Source of the DNA: Bordetella genomosp. 1
GTDB lineage: Bacteria; Pseudomonadota; Gammaproteobacteria; Burkholderiales; Burkholderiaceae_B
Direction of reading: 5' to 3'
DNA length: 64,000 nucleotides
Assembly: GCF_002261335.1 (NCBI RefSeq)
Contig: NZ_NEVL01000002.1
Coordinates: 62,001-126,000, forward strand
In this document: positions 51,046-60,221 of the stretch, piece by piece
How positions within the stretch are numbered: position 1 is the first letter of the stretch
Layout: each line of letters starts with the position of its first letter
Position numbers and translations under genes: made by a program
The notes under the pieces: model-generated
Told to the model about the DNA's origin: nothing
The model's database searches: none
What the model saw: only the letters and a program-made list of their open reading frames with translations

Positions 51046-52524
51046 ATGTCCATTCCCGCCAGTGAAATCGTCCAGGTCGTCCCTGGCGTGATCGGCGCCG
51101 GCGGATCGGCGCTCGACCTGAACGGCCTGATCCTCACCACCGATACGGCTGTGCCGGTCGGAACCGTCCGAAGCTTCGCCACGGCGCGCGATGTGGAGCG
51201 CTTCTTCGGCACCACCTCGACCGAGGCGACGCTGGCCGGCATCTACTTCAACGGCTTCGACAACTCGACGCGCAAGCCGGGCAACCTGCTGTTCGCCCAG
51301 TATCCGACCGAGGCCGTGGCCGCCTACGTGCGCGGCGGCTCGATGGCGTCGACCACCCTGGCGCAGCTGCAGGCCCTGACGGGCGTTCTGACGGTCAGTG
51401 TCGACGGCACCCCGAAGACGTCCAGCACGATCAACCTGTCGGCCGCCACCAGCTTCTCGAATGCGGCCTCGATCATCCAGGCCGCGTTCACGTCGTTCGG
51501 CGCGTCGTGCACCTATGATGCGCAGCGCGCTGCCTTCGTGATCACCTCGGCCACCGACGGCGCGGCCAGCACCATCAGCTACGGCAGCGGCACGATCGCG
51601 GCCGGGCTGAAGCTGACGCAGGCCACGGGCGCGGTGTTGTCGCAGGGAGCCGCCGCGGGCGTGCCGGCCACGAACATGAGCGCGATCACGGACATCACCC
51701 AGAACTGGGCGTCGTTCATGACCACTTTCGAGCCGGACACCGACGGCAAGGTCGCCTTCTCGGCCTGGACGAACAGCCGTGGCAATCGCTACGCCTATGT
51801 GGGCTGGGATACCGACGTGGCGGCCGCGCAGCAGGGCAGCACTACCAGCTGGGCCGCGCGCATCGCTGCGAACGAGTACTCTGGCTCGGTGCCTGTCTAT
51901 CAGGACATCCAGCATGCTGCATTCGTGCTGGGCGCCGTGGCGTCCATCGACTTCGCACGCACCAATGGCCGAATCACCCTCGCGTTCAAAGGCCAATCCG
52001 GCCTGACGTTCTCGGTGACCGATGCCACCACCGCGCAGACGCTGATCGACAACGGTTACAACTTCTACGGCGACTATGCCACCAGCAACGACCAGTTCCG
52101 GTTCTTTTATCCGGGGCAGATCAGCGGCAGCTGGAAGTGGGTCGACGTGTACGTGAACCAGATCTGGCAGAACGCGGCCATTCAGCAGGCGCTGATGACG
52201 CTGCTCACGCAGGTGAACTCGATCCCTTACAACCTGGACGGCTACACGCTTATCGACGCAGCTTGCCTGGACCCGATCAACGCCGGTGTGAACTTCGGCT
52301 CCATCCGCGCCGGCGTGACGCTGTCGGCGCAGCAGAAGGCCCAGGTGAACAACCAGGCCGGCGTGGACATCTCGGAATCGCTCCAAACCCGTGGCTGGTA
52401 CCTCCAGATCAAGGACGCTACGCCGCAGGTTCGTGAAGCGCGTGGCACGCCGCCCATGACGTTCTGGTACATGGACGGCGGTTCCGTCCAGCAGATCACC
52501 CTGGCCTCCCTGGCCGTACTGTAA
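51046..52524 (+). CDS. tail sheath protein (DUF3383 family)
   Basis: A 492-residue contractile sheath subunit. N-terminal [20 protein letters not shown], the conserved [20 protein letters not shown] region, and a C-terminal domain ([40 protein letters not shown]) fit DUF3383. It shows the phage has a contractile tail. The ATG at 51046 has GGAG before it. Confidence 0.92.
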   Translation: MSIPASEIVQVVPGVIGAGGSALDLNGLILTTDTAVPVGTVRSFATARDVERFFGTTSTEATLAGIYFNGFDNSTRKPGNLLFAQYPTEAVAAYVRGGSMASTTLAQLQALTGVLTVSVDGTPKTSSTINLSAATSFSNAASIIQAAFTSFGASCTYDAQRAAFVITSATDGAASTISYGSGTIAAGLKLTQATGAVLSQGAAAGVPATNMSAITDITQNWASFMTTFEPDTDGKVAFSAWTNSRGNRYAYVGWDTDVAAAQQGSTTSWAARIAANEYSGSVPVYQDIQHAAFVLGAVASIDFARTNGRITLAFKGQSGLTFSVTDATTAQTLIDNGYNFYGDYATSNDQFRFFYPGQISGSWKWVDVYVNQIWQNAAIQQALMTLLTQVNSIPYNLDGYTLIDAACLDPINAGVNFGSIRAGVTLSAQQKAQVNNQAGVDISESLQTRGWYLQIKDATPQVREARGTPPMTFWYMDGGSVQQITLASLAVL

Positions 52525-52536
52525 GGGCAAAACATC

Positions 52537-52968
52537 ATGACGACTCTGACCAGTGCCAATTCCGTCCTCATGTTGGGCGTGGGCCTCGTCTTCCCTGTGC
52601 CGCAAAAGATCGAGGGGTACGGCACCGATGACGCGTTCACTTTCGACGCGGTTCAACTGGCCCAGGCCGTGATGGGGATCGACGGCTACATGTCGGCCGG
52701 CTATACCCCCCAGCCTGTGGTTCAGACCATCACGCTGCAGGCCGACTCGCCGTCGAAGTTCATCTTCGAGGCGTGGATTGCTGCAATGAAGACGTCGAGG
52801 GAGGTCTTCTATGCGAATGGCACCCTCGCGATTCCGTCCATCGAGCGCAAGTACACGTTGCGCCGCGGGGTGCTGACCCAGGCGCCGCAGGTGCCGACTG
52901 CGCGCGCGATTCTTCAACCCATGACGTTCCAGATCACCTGGGAGAACGTCTCGCCTGCTCTGGTGTGA
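52537..52968 (+). CDS. tail tube protein
   Basis: A 143-residue tube subunit: TKxx-less start MTTLTSANSVLMLGVGLVFP, GYGTDDAFTFDAVQLAQAVM and PMTFQITWENVSPALV. Its size and place directly after the sheath match tube proteins of contractile phages (DUF3277-like). It ends one base before the chaperone gene. Confidence 0.86.
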   Translation: MTTLTSANSVLMLGVGLVFPVPQKIEGYGTDDAFTFDAVQLAQAVMGIDGYMSAGYTPQPVVQTITLQADSPSKFIFEAWIAAMKTSREVFYANGTLAIPSIERKYTLRRGVLTQAPQVPTARAILQPMTFQITWENVSPALV

Positions 52969-52969
52969 T

Positions 52970-53407
52970 ATGGCCCGAAAACAGAAAGCGATCACCATCA
53001 CCGAGGCCGGCCGCGACAAGGGCAAGGTGTTCCTTATCACCGAGCTCCCGGCCGCCGAGTCGGAAGAGTGGGCCGGCCGCGCTCTTTTTGCACTGATGAA
53101 CGCGGGCGTGGAAGTGCCTGACAACATTGCGGAGGCGGGACTCGCCGGCATGGCGGCGATTGGGCTGCAAGCGCTCAAGAATCTGAGCTTTGACCAGGCC
53201 CGACCACTCTTCGACAAGATGATGGAGTGTGTCGAACTCGATCTGGGGCGCGCAGGCACGCGAAAGCTGCTTGACGATGATATCGAAGAGGTCAGTACGC
53301 GGCTCAAGTTGCGCCGCGAGATCATGGCGCTTCACCTGGATTTTTCGGGCGCCGCCGGCCAATCGACTTCGGCATCCAGCCCTGGCACGGCGGCAACCAC
53401 CGGCTGA
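52970..53407 (+). CDS. tail assembly chaperone, short form
   Basis: A 145-residue protein in the gpG position. MARKQKAITITEAGRDKGKV, EEWAGRALFALMNAGVEVPD and a helical C-terminus. Its last part after 53,344 looks low-complexity, whereas the -1 frame there is conserved-looking, so the longer gpGT-like product probably arises by -1 frameshift at the T5 run (53341-53345). It guards the tape measure protein during tail assembly. Confidence 0.82.
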   Translation: MARKQKAITITEAGRDKGKVFLITELPAAESEEWAGRALFALMNAGVEVPDNIAEAGLAGMAAIGLQALKNLSFDQARPLFDKMMECVELDLGRAGTRKLLDDDIEEVSTRLKLRREIMALHLDFSGAAGQSTSASSPGTAATTG

Positions 53408-53574
53408 TTCGATATGCCAACGTGCCGCCGAATGTCGCCGCGGTGATATCTCGGCACCCGGCTATGCTGCACGACCTGCAGACGGTTTACGGTGCCGAGG
53501 ACCTATACAACCTGCTTGAGGTGATCGCGGTCGACGCGCACAACAGGCGAGTTTTGTCTGATGTGAGGAAGTAG
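53344..53574 (+). CDS. frameshifted extension of the tail chaperone (gpT-like)
   Basis: A -1 frame without its own good start: PIDFGIQPWHGGNHRLIRYA, then VISRHPAMLHDLQTVYGAED and LYNLLEVIAVDAHNRRVLSD. It ends three bases before the tape measure ATG. Joined to the chaperone by a -1 slip on GGATTTTTC it would give about 201 residues. An internal ATG at 53463 exists but would cut off half of the conserved part. Confidence 0.68.
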   Translation, partial: FGRRRPIDFGIQPWHGGNHRLIRYANVPPNVAAVISRHPAMLHDLQTVYGAEDLYNLLEVIAVDAHNRRVLSDVRK

Positions 53575-53576
53575 CC

Positions 53577-55391
53577 ATGGCCACCATCCTGGATGCCCTG
53601 TTCGTTGAGCTAAAGCTGAACGCCAAGGGTTTTACCCAAGGCATCGGTCAGGTCCAGGCCGGGCTGAAGCAAACTGGCGCGCAATCTGGCGTCGTGTCGC
53701 GCCAGATGGAGGCTAATGGCAAGCAGGCTGCCATGGCATTCAGCCGCGTACGCAATGAGGTGTTGGCCCTGCTGGCAGTCTTCACGGCTGGCGTGGGGCT
53801 GAAGAGCTTCACCGCGAACACGATTAACACCGCCGCCAGTCTCGGGCAAATGTCCAAAAACCTGGACATGAGCACCGAGCGGCTACAAGCATGGCAGCGC
53901 GCGGCTGAACGCGCCGGCGGGTCGGCGGAAGGCATCACGGCCCAGCTCCGGCAGTCAGCCAGCGAGGTCGCGAAGTTCCGCCGGGGCATGAATGCGGAAA
54001 CGCTGCCTGCCTTCTTCCAGTTTGGGGGAAAGGTCGAAGACCTGAAGGATGGCAACAGCTATCTGCTGGCGCGTTCGCGCATCGTCTCGGAGTTGTACAA
54101 GACGGATCGAGCTCGGGCGGCCCTCGCTGCTCAGCTGATGGGCGTCTCAGATGACCAGTTCGACCTGATCAAGCAGGGGCCGGCTGCGATCCAGCAATTG
54201 GTCCAGGCCCAGGAGAAGCGCTCCGCTATCTCAGGGAAGGACGCCCAGGACGCGCTTCGCTTGCGTAACGTCTACCTCGATCTGCGTGACACCTTCGAGG
54301 CGGTAGGAACCAAGGTCCTGGTTTCGCTCATCCCGACTTTCGAGAAGCTGGCCGGGCGAGCCCAAAAGCTGGGGGACTACCTGCTGGCCAATCGCGAGGG
54401 GATCGTGAAGTGGGTGGATGGACTCGTGAACGGATTCGCCGAATTCGCTGAAAAGGCGGACAAGGCCGCGCAGTCGGTGGGCGGATGGAAGAACGTCCTG
54501 GTGGGTCTTGCGGCGCTGAAGCTGCTTTCTATCGTTACGCCGATGCTGTCTCTCGCGGGTGCGCTCGCCTCAATCGGGGCATCCCTTGGGATTATCGGCG
54601 GGGCATCAGGTGCGGCAGGGGTTGCCGCTCTGGGATCGCTTGCCACAGTGGCTGGCGGTGTTGCACTGGCTACCTACAGCAAGTCGCTTAACGTCGGTGA
54701 GAAGGGCCAGCTCGACGCATTGAACAGCCCCGCGCTGAAGAGCAAGAAGGCCCTCGATGCCATCAAGTTCTTTGAGGGGAAGGGGTACTCGCGCGAGCAG
54801 GCGACCGGAATCGTCGCGAACCTGATGGCCGAAAGCAACCTTGACCCGAAGGCGATCGGCGACGGCGGTCAGGCGGTCGGCGTGGCTCAATGGCATCCGA
54901 CCCGGCAGGCGGACTTCAAGAAGGCCTTTGGCATCGATCTGAAGGACGCCAGCCTCGAGCAGCAACTCGCGTTTGTCGACTGGGAGTTGCGCAACACAGA
55001 GATCACCGCCATGGAGAAGCTGCGCGCGGCAAAAACGCCGCAGCAGGCCGGAGACGCGGTCTCCCGGTACTACGAGCGTCCTAAGGACCGTGAAGGTGAG
55101 GCAGAGAAGCGCTCAGCAGCCGCAGGCGCGCTGTACGCGGCAGCTCACCGCGCAGACGTCGAAGCGGCGGGCAACTCGTCGGCGATGTCGGCGGTGCAGG
55201 CCTCTCCGACTGCGACCGGATTGAGTGAGCGTCCGCTGCCGCTTAGCACCGAGAACAACCACGAGGTCAACATAAATGGCCCCGTCACCATCAACACCCA
55301 GGCAACCGATGCGCAAGGTGTCGCGCGCGAGTTTAGTGCGCTGGGGGGGAGCCAGAGTCTCGTTAACCAATCCAACACTGGGATGTTCTGA
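53577..55391 (+). CDS. tail tape measure protein with tail-lysozyme domain
   Basis: A 604-residue tape measure. The N-terminus (ILDALFVELKLNAKGFTQGI) and helical region are typical. Hydrophobic helices at about 305-365 (VLVGLAALKLLSIVTPMLSL). A Phage_lysozyme2-type domain follows (AIKFFEGKGYSREQATGIVA, MAESNLDPKAIGDGGQAVGV, AQWHPTRQADF), which would cut peptidoglycan during injection. The short length predicts a fairly short tail. No Gly/Ser repeats. Confidence 0.88.
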   Translation: MATILDALFVELKLNAKGFTQGIGQVQAGLKQTGAQSGVVSRQMEANGKQAAMAFSRVRNEVLALLAVFTAGVGLKSFTANTINTAASLGQMSKNLDMSTERLQAWQRAAERAGGSAEGITAQLRQSASEVAKFRRGMNAETLPAFFQFGGKVEDLKDGNSYLLARSRIVSELYKTDRARAALAAQLMGVSDDQFDLIKQGPAAIQQLVQAQEKRSAISGKDAQDALRLRNVYLDLRDTFEAVGTKVLVSLIPTFEKLAGRAQKLGDYLLANREGIVKWVDGLVNGFAEFAEKADKAAQSVGGWKNVLVGLAALKLLSIVTPMLSLAGALASIGASLGIIGGASGAAGVAALGSLATVAGGVALATYSKSLNVGEKGQLDALNSPALKSKKALDAIKFFEGKGYSREQATGIVANLMAESNLDPKAIGDGGQAVGVAQWHPTRQADFKKAFGIDLKDASLEQQLAFVDWELRNTEITAMEKLRAAKTPQQAGDAVSRYYERPKDREGEAEKRSAAAGALYAAAHRADVEAAGNSSAMSAVQASPTATGLSERPLPLSTENNHEVNINGPVTINTQATDAQGVAREFSALGGSQSLVNQSNTGMF

Positions 55392-56062
55392 TGCCCTCTA
55401 TCCCATTTCCTAACGTCCCACAGGTCCCTGGGGTGCCGGCTGTGCTGAGGGACCTCACGCTTCCCTCCGTCTCCGAGCTGGCAAATCTTGGGCTCGGTGG
55501 GCTGGCTGCGCTGATATTCGGCATTCCGCGCTGGGGGCTTTACGATTCGAACGGACTGCCAGTGCTCGGCTTCGACACGGTGCTGGGTGTTCGGTTTCGA
55601 AATGGCGCGCGAATCTCGACCTTCCCGGTGGAGATGGGTACCTTCTCTTCCTTCAACAAGGTGGACACGCCCTATGACGTTGCTCTACGGGTATCACTGA
55701 GTGGCGACATGACCTCGAGGGGCGAGCTTCTGGCGAAACTGGAGGAGCTGAAGAGCAGCACCGACCTCTTCACGCTTGTCACGCCTGAGATCGTCTATCA
55801 GTCCTCCAACATCGTCGGCTACTCGTATGAGCGCAGCTCTCGGAGCGGGCCCAGCCTACTCATTGTTGAGCTGTACATCGAAGAGGTGCGCCAGACGGCT
55901 GTAGCAGATTTCGGGGAGACTGCAGAGCCTGACGGAGCCGAGGAAGAGAGCAACGGTCAAGTTCAGACCTTCCCGGTATCTGACCCTGCGCCGGTTGAAA
56001 TTTTCGACGTGGCAGATCCGGCGGCAATCGAAGCCGTGCCTCTCGAAGGAGCTATCCAATGA
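55391..56062 (+). CDS. baseplate protein, distal-tail-like
   Basis: A 223-residue protein. The start is Pro-rich (FPNVPQVPGVPAVLRDLTLP), the core is beta-rich (RFRNGARISTFPVEMGTFSS, SRGELLAKLEELKSSTDLFT) and the C-terminus is acidic. It sits between tape measure and plug genes, where contractile-tail phages place a Dit-like baseplate component. It overlaps both neighbours. Confidence 0.78.
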   Translation: MPSIPFPNVPQVPGVPAVLRDLTLPSVSELANLGLGGLAALIFGIPRWGLYDSNGLPVLGFDTVLGVRFRNGARISTFPVEMGTFSSFNKVDTPYDVALRVSLSGDMTSRGELLAKLEELKSSTDLFTLVTPEIVYQSSNIVGYSYERSSRSGPSLLIVELYIEEVRQTAVADFGETAEPDGAEEESNGQVQTFPVSDPAPVEIFDVADPAAIEAVPLEGAIQ

Positions 56063-56358
56063 GACAAATCCCCCTTCGGGCGGTGCCGGCGCAGACCTGC
56101 AGCGTGGTGCTCGGTGGACAGAACTGCCAAGTGGCGGTCTATCAAAAGTCGACCGGCGTTTTCCTCGACCTCCAAGTGAACCATCAGCCGCTGGCGCTGG
56201 CCGTACTGTGCCGCGATCGAGTGCGCGTCGTGCGCGAGCGCTACAGCCCTTTCGTGGGAGATATCGCTTTCGTGGACACGCAGGGGCGAGAGGACCCCGA
56301 GTACGCTGGATTTGGTGGTCGGTTCCAACTGATGTACCTGGAAGAGTCTGATCTATGA
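56059..56358 (+). CDS. baseplate plug protein
   Basis: A 99-residue beta-rich protein: MRQIPLRAVPAQTCSVVLGG, FLDLQVNHQPLALAVLCRDR and GRFQLMYLEE. Matches the baseplate plug family seen in cyanophage Pam3-type baseplates. It closes the tail tip until infection. Overlaps both neighbours by four bases. Confidence 0.82.
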   Translation: MRQIPLRAVPAQTCSVVLGGQNCQVAVYQKSTGVFLDLQVNHQPLALAVLCRDRVRVVRERYSPFVGDIAFVDTQGREDPEYAGFGGRFQLMYLEESDL

Positions 56359-57218
56359 CGTTCGTCAAACGCCGCATCGACGTCACAATCAATCTCGCTG
56401 AGGGTGAGTTTGGCGATGACCTTGGGGCCGCCGTGACCCTGCAGGGCTATCGGGTACAGGCAGCCGTGATTGCCTACAACGGTGATGCGCAGTCGCAGCT
56501 TCAGCTGCGCATCTTTGGTCTGTCGCAGGACATGATCAACAAGCTGACGGTGATTGGTCCCGTGCTCACCGAACGGCGCAACAACCGAATTTTGGTAGCT
56601 GCCGGTGATGTCGGGGAGAGCGCACTGACTGTGGTGTATGAGGGCACGATTGCCCAGGCGTGGGCCGACTACAACCAGGCGCCGGAGGTCGCCTTCAATG
56701 TTGTGGCACTGGCCGCCGCGTTCGAAGCCGTGCGCCCGACCAATGCGAGAAGCTACCGCGGCGCGGTCCAAGCGGAATCGGTGGCGGCCGACATTGCTCG
56801 GGCGATGGGCGTGGCATTCCAGAACAATGGCGTTTCCGTCACCCTCTCCAATCCCTATTTTCCGGGCACCGCATTCGAGCAACTCAAATCGTGCGCGCGG
56901 GCTGGCCGCTTCAACTTCTCGGTTGACCGCGGGGTCCTTGCGATTTGGCCTTACGCCGGGGCACGCGCGTCAGAGCCGATCCTGATCGAGGCGGGCCGAA
57001 ACCTGGTTGGATATCCGACTTTCACAGGCGGCGGCGTCGAGTTCTCGCTCTTGTACACGCCCCAGTTGGGCCTGGGTGACTTGGTACAGGTCATCAGCGT
57101 GGTTGAGGCCGCGCATGGGGAGTGGATCGTCGTCAGTCTGGTGCACCAGCTCGAATCAGAGGTCCCGGGCGGCGGGTGGATATCGCGGATTCTGTGTCAA
57201 AGGTCGATCAATGGTTGA
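56355..57218 (+). CDS. baseplate hub protein
   Basis: A 287-residue hub, gp27-like fold by position. TFVKRRIDVTINLAEGEFGD, LQLRIFGLSQDMINKLTVIG and ILCQRSING at the end. Central FDVVALAA-like segment FNVVALAAAFEAVRPTN. It forms the trimeric base to which the spike attaches, and precedes the spike gene as usual. Confidence 0.82.
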   Translation: MTFVKRRIDVTINLAEGEFGDDLGAAVTLQGYRVQAAVIAYNGDAQSQLQLRIFGLSQDMINKLTVIGPVLTERRNNRILVAAGDVGESALTVVYEGTIAQAWADYNQAPEVAFNVVALAAAFEAVRPTNARSYRGAVQAESVAADIARAMGVAFQNNGVSVTLSNPYFPGTAFEQLKSCARAGRFNFSVDRGVLAIWPYAGARASEPILIEAGRNLVGYPTFTGGGVEFSLLYTPQLGLGDLVQVISVVEAAHGEWIVVSLVHQLESEVPGGGWISRILCQRSING

Positions 57219-57981
57219 GAAACAGTTCGGATATGGCGGGCAGGCTGGGCCGGCGGCGGGGGCGCAGCAGTATGGTGCCATCACCTTCATGGTGGGCCAG
57301 ATGCTGAATCGTCTCAACACATGCACCCTGGTGAGGGTGGTGGCGGTGACGAACGACGGCGGGCTCTCCCCGGTTGGTTTCGTCGACGTGCAGCCTCTCG
57401 TCAACCAGCTTGACGGAAACGGTAACGCTACACCACATGGTGTGCTGCACCAGCTTCCATACTTCCGCTTGCAAGGTGGATCAGATGCCGTGATTCTGGA
57501 CCCGAAGATCGGGGACATCGGCATGGCCGCGTTCTCCAGTCGAGATATCTCGGCCGTCAAGTCTCGTAAGGTGCAGTCGAACCCCGGGTCCTGGCGCTCC
57601 CACGATATGGCCGACGGCATCTATTTCGGCGGCATGCTCAATGGCACGCCTGCGCAGTATGTGCAGTTCCAGCCGGGGGGAATCTCGATCGTGTCGCCGA
57701 CGAAGGTCACAGTGCGCGCGCCGGACGTCACCGTCGAGGCCACAAGCGTAACGGTGGATTGCTCGACATCGACCGTGACGGCGTCCGCCAGCGCAGCCGT
57801 CACCGCGCCTAATGTGGAACTGGGGGCATCCGGGCAGGAGCTTCGCCGACTGATTACTTCGCAGTTTCAGGAGCTTTTCAACTCCCACACCCACCACGAG
57901 AACGGCGCAGGATCGGAGACAAACGCGCCTACGCAGGAAATGACCAGCGACCATATGACCATCACGGTAAGGGGAGGCTGA
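57211..57981 (+). CDS. baseplate spike / assembly protein V (Gp138-like)
   Basis: A 256-residue spike. The N-terminal OB-like domain (VRVVAVTNDGGLSPVGFVDV, QPLVNQLDGNGNATP) is that of Gp138-type spikes; a beta-helix-like stretch of T/V repeats follows (VTVRAPDVTVEATSVTVDCS). It pierces the outer membrane. It overlaps the hub gene by eight bases. Confidence 0.85.
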   Translation: MVEKQFGYGGQAGPAAGAQQYGAITFMVGQMLNRLNTCTLVRVVAVTNDGGLSPVGFVDVQPLVNQLDGNGNATPHGVLHQLPYFRLQGGSDAVILDPKIGDIGMAAFSSRDISAVKSRKVQSNPGSWRSHDMADGIYFGGMLNGTPAQYVQFQPGGISIVSPTKVTVRAPDVTVEATSVTVDCSTSTVTASASAAVTAPNVELGASGQELRRLITSQFQELFNSHTHHENGAGSETNAPTQEMTSDHMTITVRGG

Positions 57982-58331
57982 TGAACACGCTTCTTTTGGA
58001 TCGAACGGTCTGGGACCTGGTGCTGGACGCGTCCGGGAACATCGCCATGGCGTCTAACCCATACGCAGTGGCTCAAGACGTCGCGAGTGCCATCAAGCTC
58101 TTCCGTGGCGAACTTTTCTACAACACGACCAAGGGCGTCCCTTACTGGTCGCAGATTTTGGGTGAGCTTCCGCCTCTTGCGGTGGTCGTGGGGGGGCTCC
58201 GTGCTGCTGCTCTCCAGGTGCCTGAAGTCGCCGACGCACGCCCGACCGTCACCGCCTTCGAGGGGCGGCGCCTTAGCGGCTACGTCGAAGTGACGTTGAC
58301 CGACGGCTCCACCTCGACCATCACTTTCTGA
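57981..58331 (+). CDS. baseplate wedge, gp25-like
   Basis: A 116-residue protein: LLLDRTVWDLVLDASGNIAM, DVASAIKLFRGELFYNTTKG and a C-terminal VEVTLTDGSTSTITF. Fits the W/gp25-like lysozyme-related wedge family, which in most phages lacks enzymatic activity. Starts at the base where the spike gene ends. Confidence 0.87.
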   Translation: MNTLLLDRTVWDLVLDASGNIAMASNPYAVAQDVASAIKLFRGELFYNTTKGVPYWSQILGELPPLAVVVGGLRAAALQVPEVADARPTVTAFEGRRLSGYVEVTLTDGSTSTITF

Positions 58332-58338
58332 GGCCATC

Positions 58339-59547
58339 ATGACTACCTCGCAAGTTCCGCGCGTCCAGTTCACGCCGGCCGGCCTCGTGTTGCCTCAAGA
58401 ATCCGAGATCTTGGCTGGCGTGCAAGCGGATATGGATAATGCCTTTGGGGGTGGACTGAATCCCGCCCTCGAAACGCCGCAGGGCCAACTGGCCAGCAGC
58501 ACGACGGCCATTATCGGCTCCAAGAACAACGAGTTCGCCTCGTACGTCAATCAAGTGGACCCTTCGTTTGCGGCGGGTCGCATGCAGGACGCGATCGGCC
58601 GGATCTATTTTCTAGACCGGAAGCCGGGTACCGCTACCGCGGTTATCGCAACGTGTACGGGGCTCACGGGTGCGACCATTCCCGTGGGAGCGCGCGCGCA
58701 GGCGGTAGACGGCAACATTTACATATGCACGCAGTCGGGCACTATCCCGCTCGGAGGCAGTGTCGATCTTCCGTTTGTTTGCTCGGTGAACGGCCCGATC
58801 AGCTGCGCGGCCGGCGCGCTGTCCCAGATCTACCAGGCAATTCCCGGGTGGGACTCCGTTCTGAATGCTGACGACGGTACGGTTGGTAGCAACGTCGAAT
58901 CACGCGCTGAATTTGAACTTCGGCGTCAGCAGTCGGTCGCGCTGAATGCGCGCGGATCGCTGCCTTCGATCTACGCCGCTGTGGCCAACGTCGACGGCGT
59001 CATCGACGCCTATGTCACGGAGAACAATGAGTCGGTCGCGCAGGAGATCGGCGGGGTCATGCTCGCGCCGCATTCGATATGGGTCGCTGCTGTAGGAGGC
59101 CAAGCGGCTGACATCGCGGAAGCGATCTGGCGCAAGAAAAGCAACGGCGCTGACTACAACGGCAACACCTCGCAGATCGTCCAGGACACGGAGAACTATC
59201 AGTACCCGTACCCTTCCTATGTGGTGCGCTGGGAGACCCCCGACGCGTTGCCGGTGTTGTTCCGCGTCGAGATCGCAGCCAATCCGGCGTTGCCATCTGA
59301 CGTGGTTGCCCAGGTCAAGCAGGCCATCATCGACGCATTCAATGGCGTTGACGGAGGTCAGCGCGCACGCATCGGCTCCATCATCTACGCCAGCCGATTC
59401 TACGCTCCGGTGTCGCTTATCAGCCCGGCGCTCTCCATCTTGTCGTTGCTGATCGGAACGAGCACGCCCACGGCGCCGAGCGTGACGGTGAACATCGATC
59501 GCCGGCCGACAGTATCGGCTGATGACATTGTGGTGGTCCTCACATGA
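58339..59547 (+). CDS. baseplate J-like protein
   Basis: A 402-residue wedge protein (gpJ/gp6-like). LPQESEILAGVQADMDNAFG, RPLA-less core TIPVGARAQAVDGNIYICTQ, and VSADDIVVVLT at the end match the Baseplate_J family. With gp25-like it forms the wedge ring. It follows its partner by seven bases and overlaps the next gene by four. Confidence 0.92.
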   Translation: MTTSQVPRVQFTPAGLVLPQESEILAGVQADMDNAFGGGLNPALETPQGQLASSTTAIIGSKNNEFASYVNQVDPSFAAGRMQDAIGRIYFLDRKPGTATAVIATCTGLTGATIPVGARAQAVDGNIYICTQSGTIPLGGSVDLPFVCSVNGPISCAAGALSQIYQAIPGWDSVLNADDGTVGSNVESRAEFELRRQQSVALNARGSLPSIYAAVANVDGVIDAYVTENNESVAQEIGGVMLAPHSIWVAAVGGQAADIAEAIWRKKSNGADYNGNTSQIVQDTENYQYPYPSYVVRWETPDALPVLFRVEIAANPALPSDVVAQVKQAIIDAFNGVDGGQRARIGSIIYASRFYAPVSLISPALSILSLLIGTSTPTAPSVTVNIDRRPTVSADDIVVVLT

Positions 59548-60221
59548 GCTCTACACCCAAGCCTGGCCTGGTGGCGCGCACCGTCATCAGCCAGTACGCG
59601 AATAGCCCGACGCTGGTCCAGTTGATCAACAACATGGACGATTACATCAATCCCGAGGCCGACTTCGACGCGTTCTACGACTACGTGTGGAATGTCGAGA
59701 CCGCCCAAGGATTTGGCCTCGATATTTGGGGAAAGATAGTCGGCGTTGGCCGAGAGCTCACCATCCCCGGCGAAGAGACGTATCTGGGCTTCGATGAGGC
59801 GTTGAGTTGGCAGCCCTTCGGCCAGGCGCCGATGTATGTGGGCGAAAGCCAAACACAGACCTATCGCCTTGCGGACGATGCGTACCGCCGTCTTATTCTC
59901 GTTAAGGCCCTGGCCAACATCTCGGATTGCACTAGCCCGAGTCTGAACAGGCTGCTGTCGAACCTGTTTGAGGGGCGTGGGCGGTGCTACGTCTCTGACA
60001 CAGGTGGCATGCGCTTTCGGTACACATTCGAGTTCAGCCTGTTGCCGTTCGAAGTCGCCATCCTGACCCAGTCAGGCGCTATCCCGAAGCCGGCGGCCGT
60101 GCTCGCGGACATCCTTCAAGTCGACATTCCGTCCACCTTCGGTTTCTCTGAAGGCTCCGGCCTACCGTTCGGTCAGGGCGTCTTTTTCACCTCTTCGGGG
60201 CTGATCAATGCAAGCCAGTAA
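59544..60221 (+). CDS. DUF2612 baseplate / fibre-attachment protein
   Basis: A 225-residue protein: NSPTLVQLINNMDDYINPEA, VETAQGFGLDIWGKIVGVGR and YRLADDAYRRLILVKALANI. DUF2612 members act like gpI, linking wedges to tail fibres. It overlaps the fibre gene by 14 bases. Confidence 0.88.
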   Translation: MSSTPKPGLVARTVISQYANSPTLVQLINNMDDYINPEADFDAFYDYVWNVETAQGFGLDIWGKIVGVGRELTIPGEETYLGFDEALSWQPFGQAPMYVGESQTQTYRLADDAYRRLILVKALANISDCTSPSLNRLLSNLFEGRGRCYVSDTGGMRFRYTFEFSLLPFEVAILTQSGAIPKPAAVLADILQVDIPSTFGFSEGSGLPFGQGVFFTSSGLINASQ

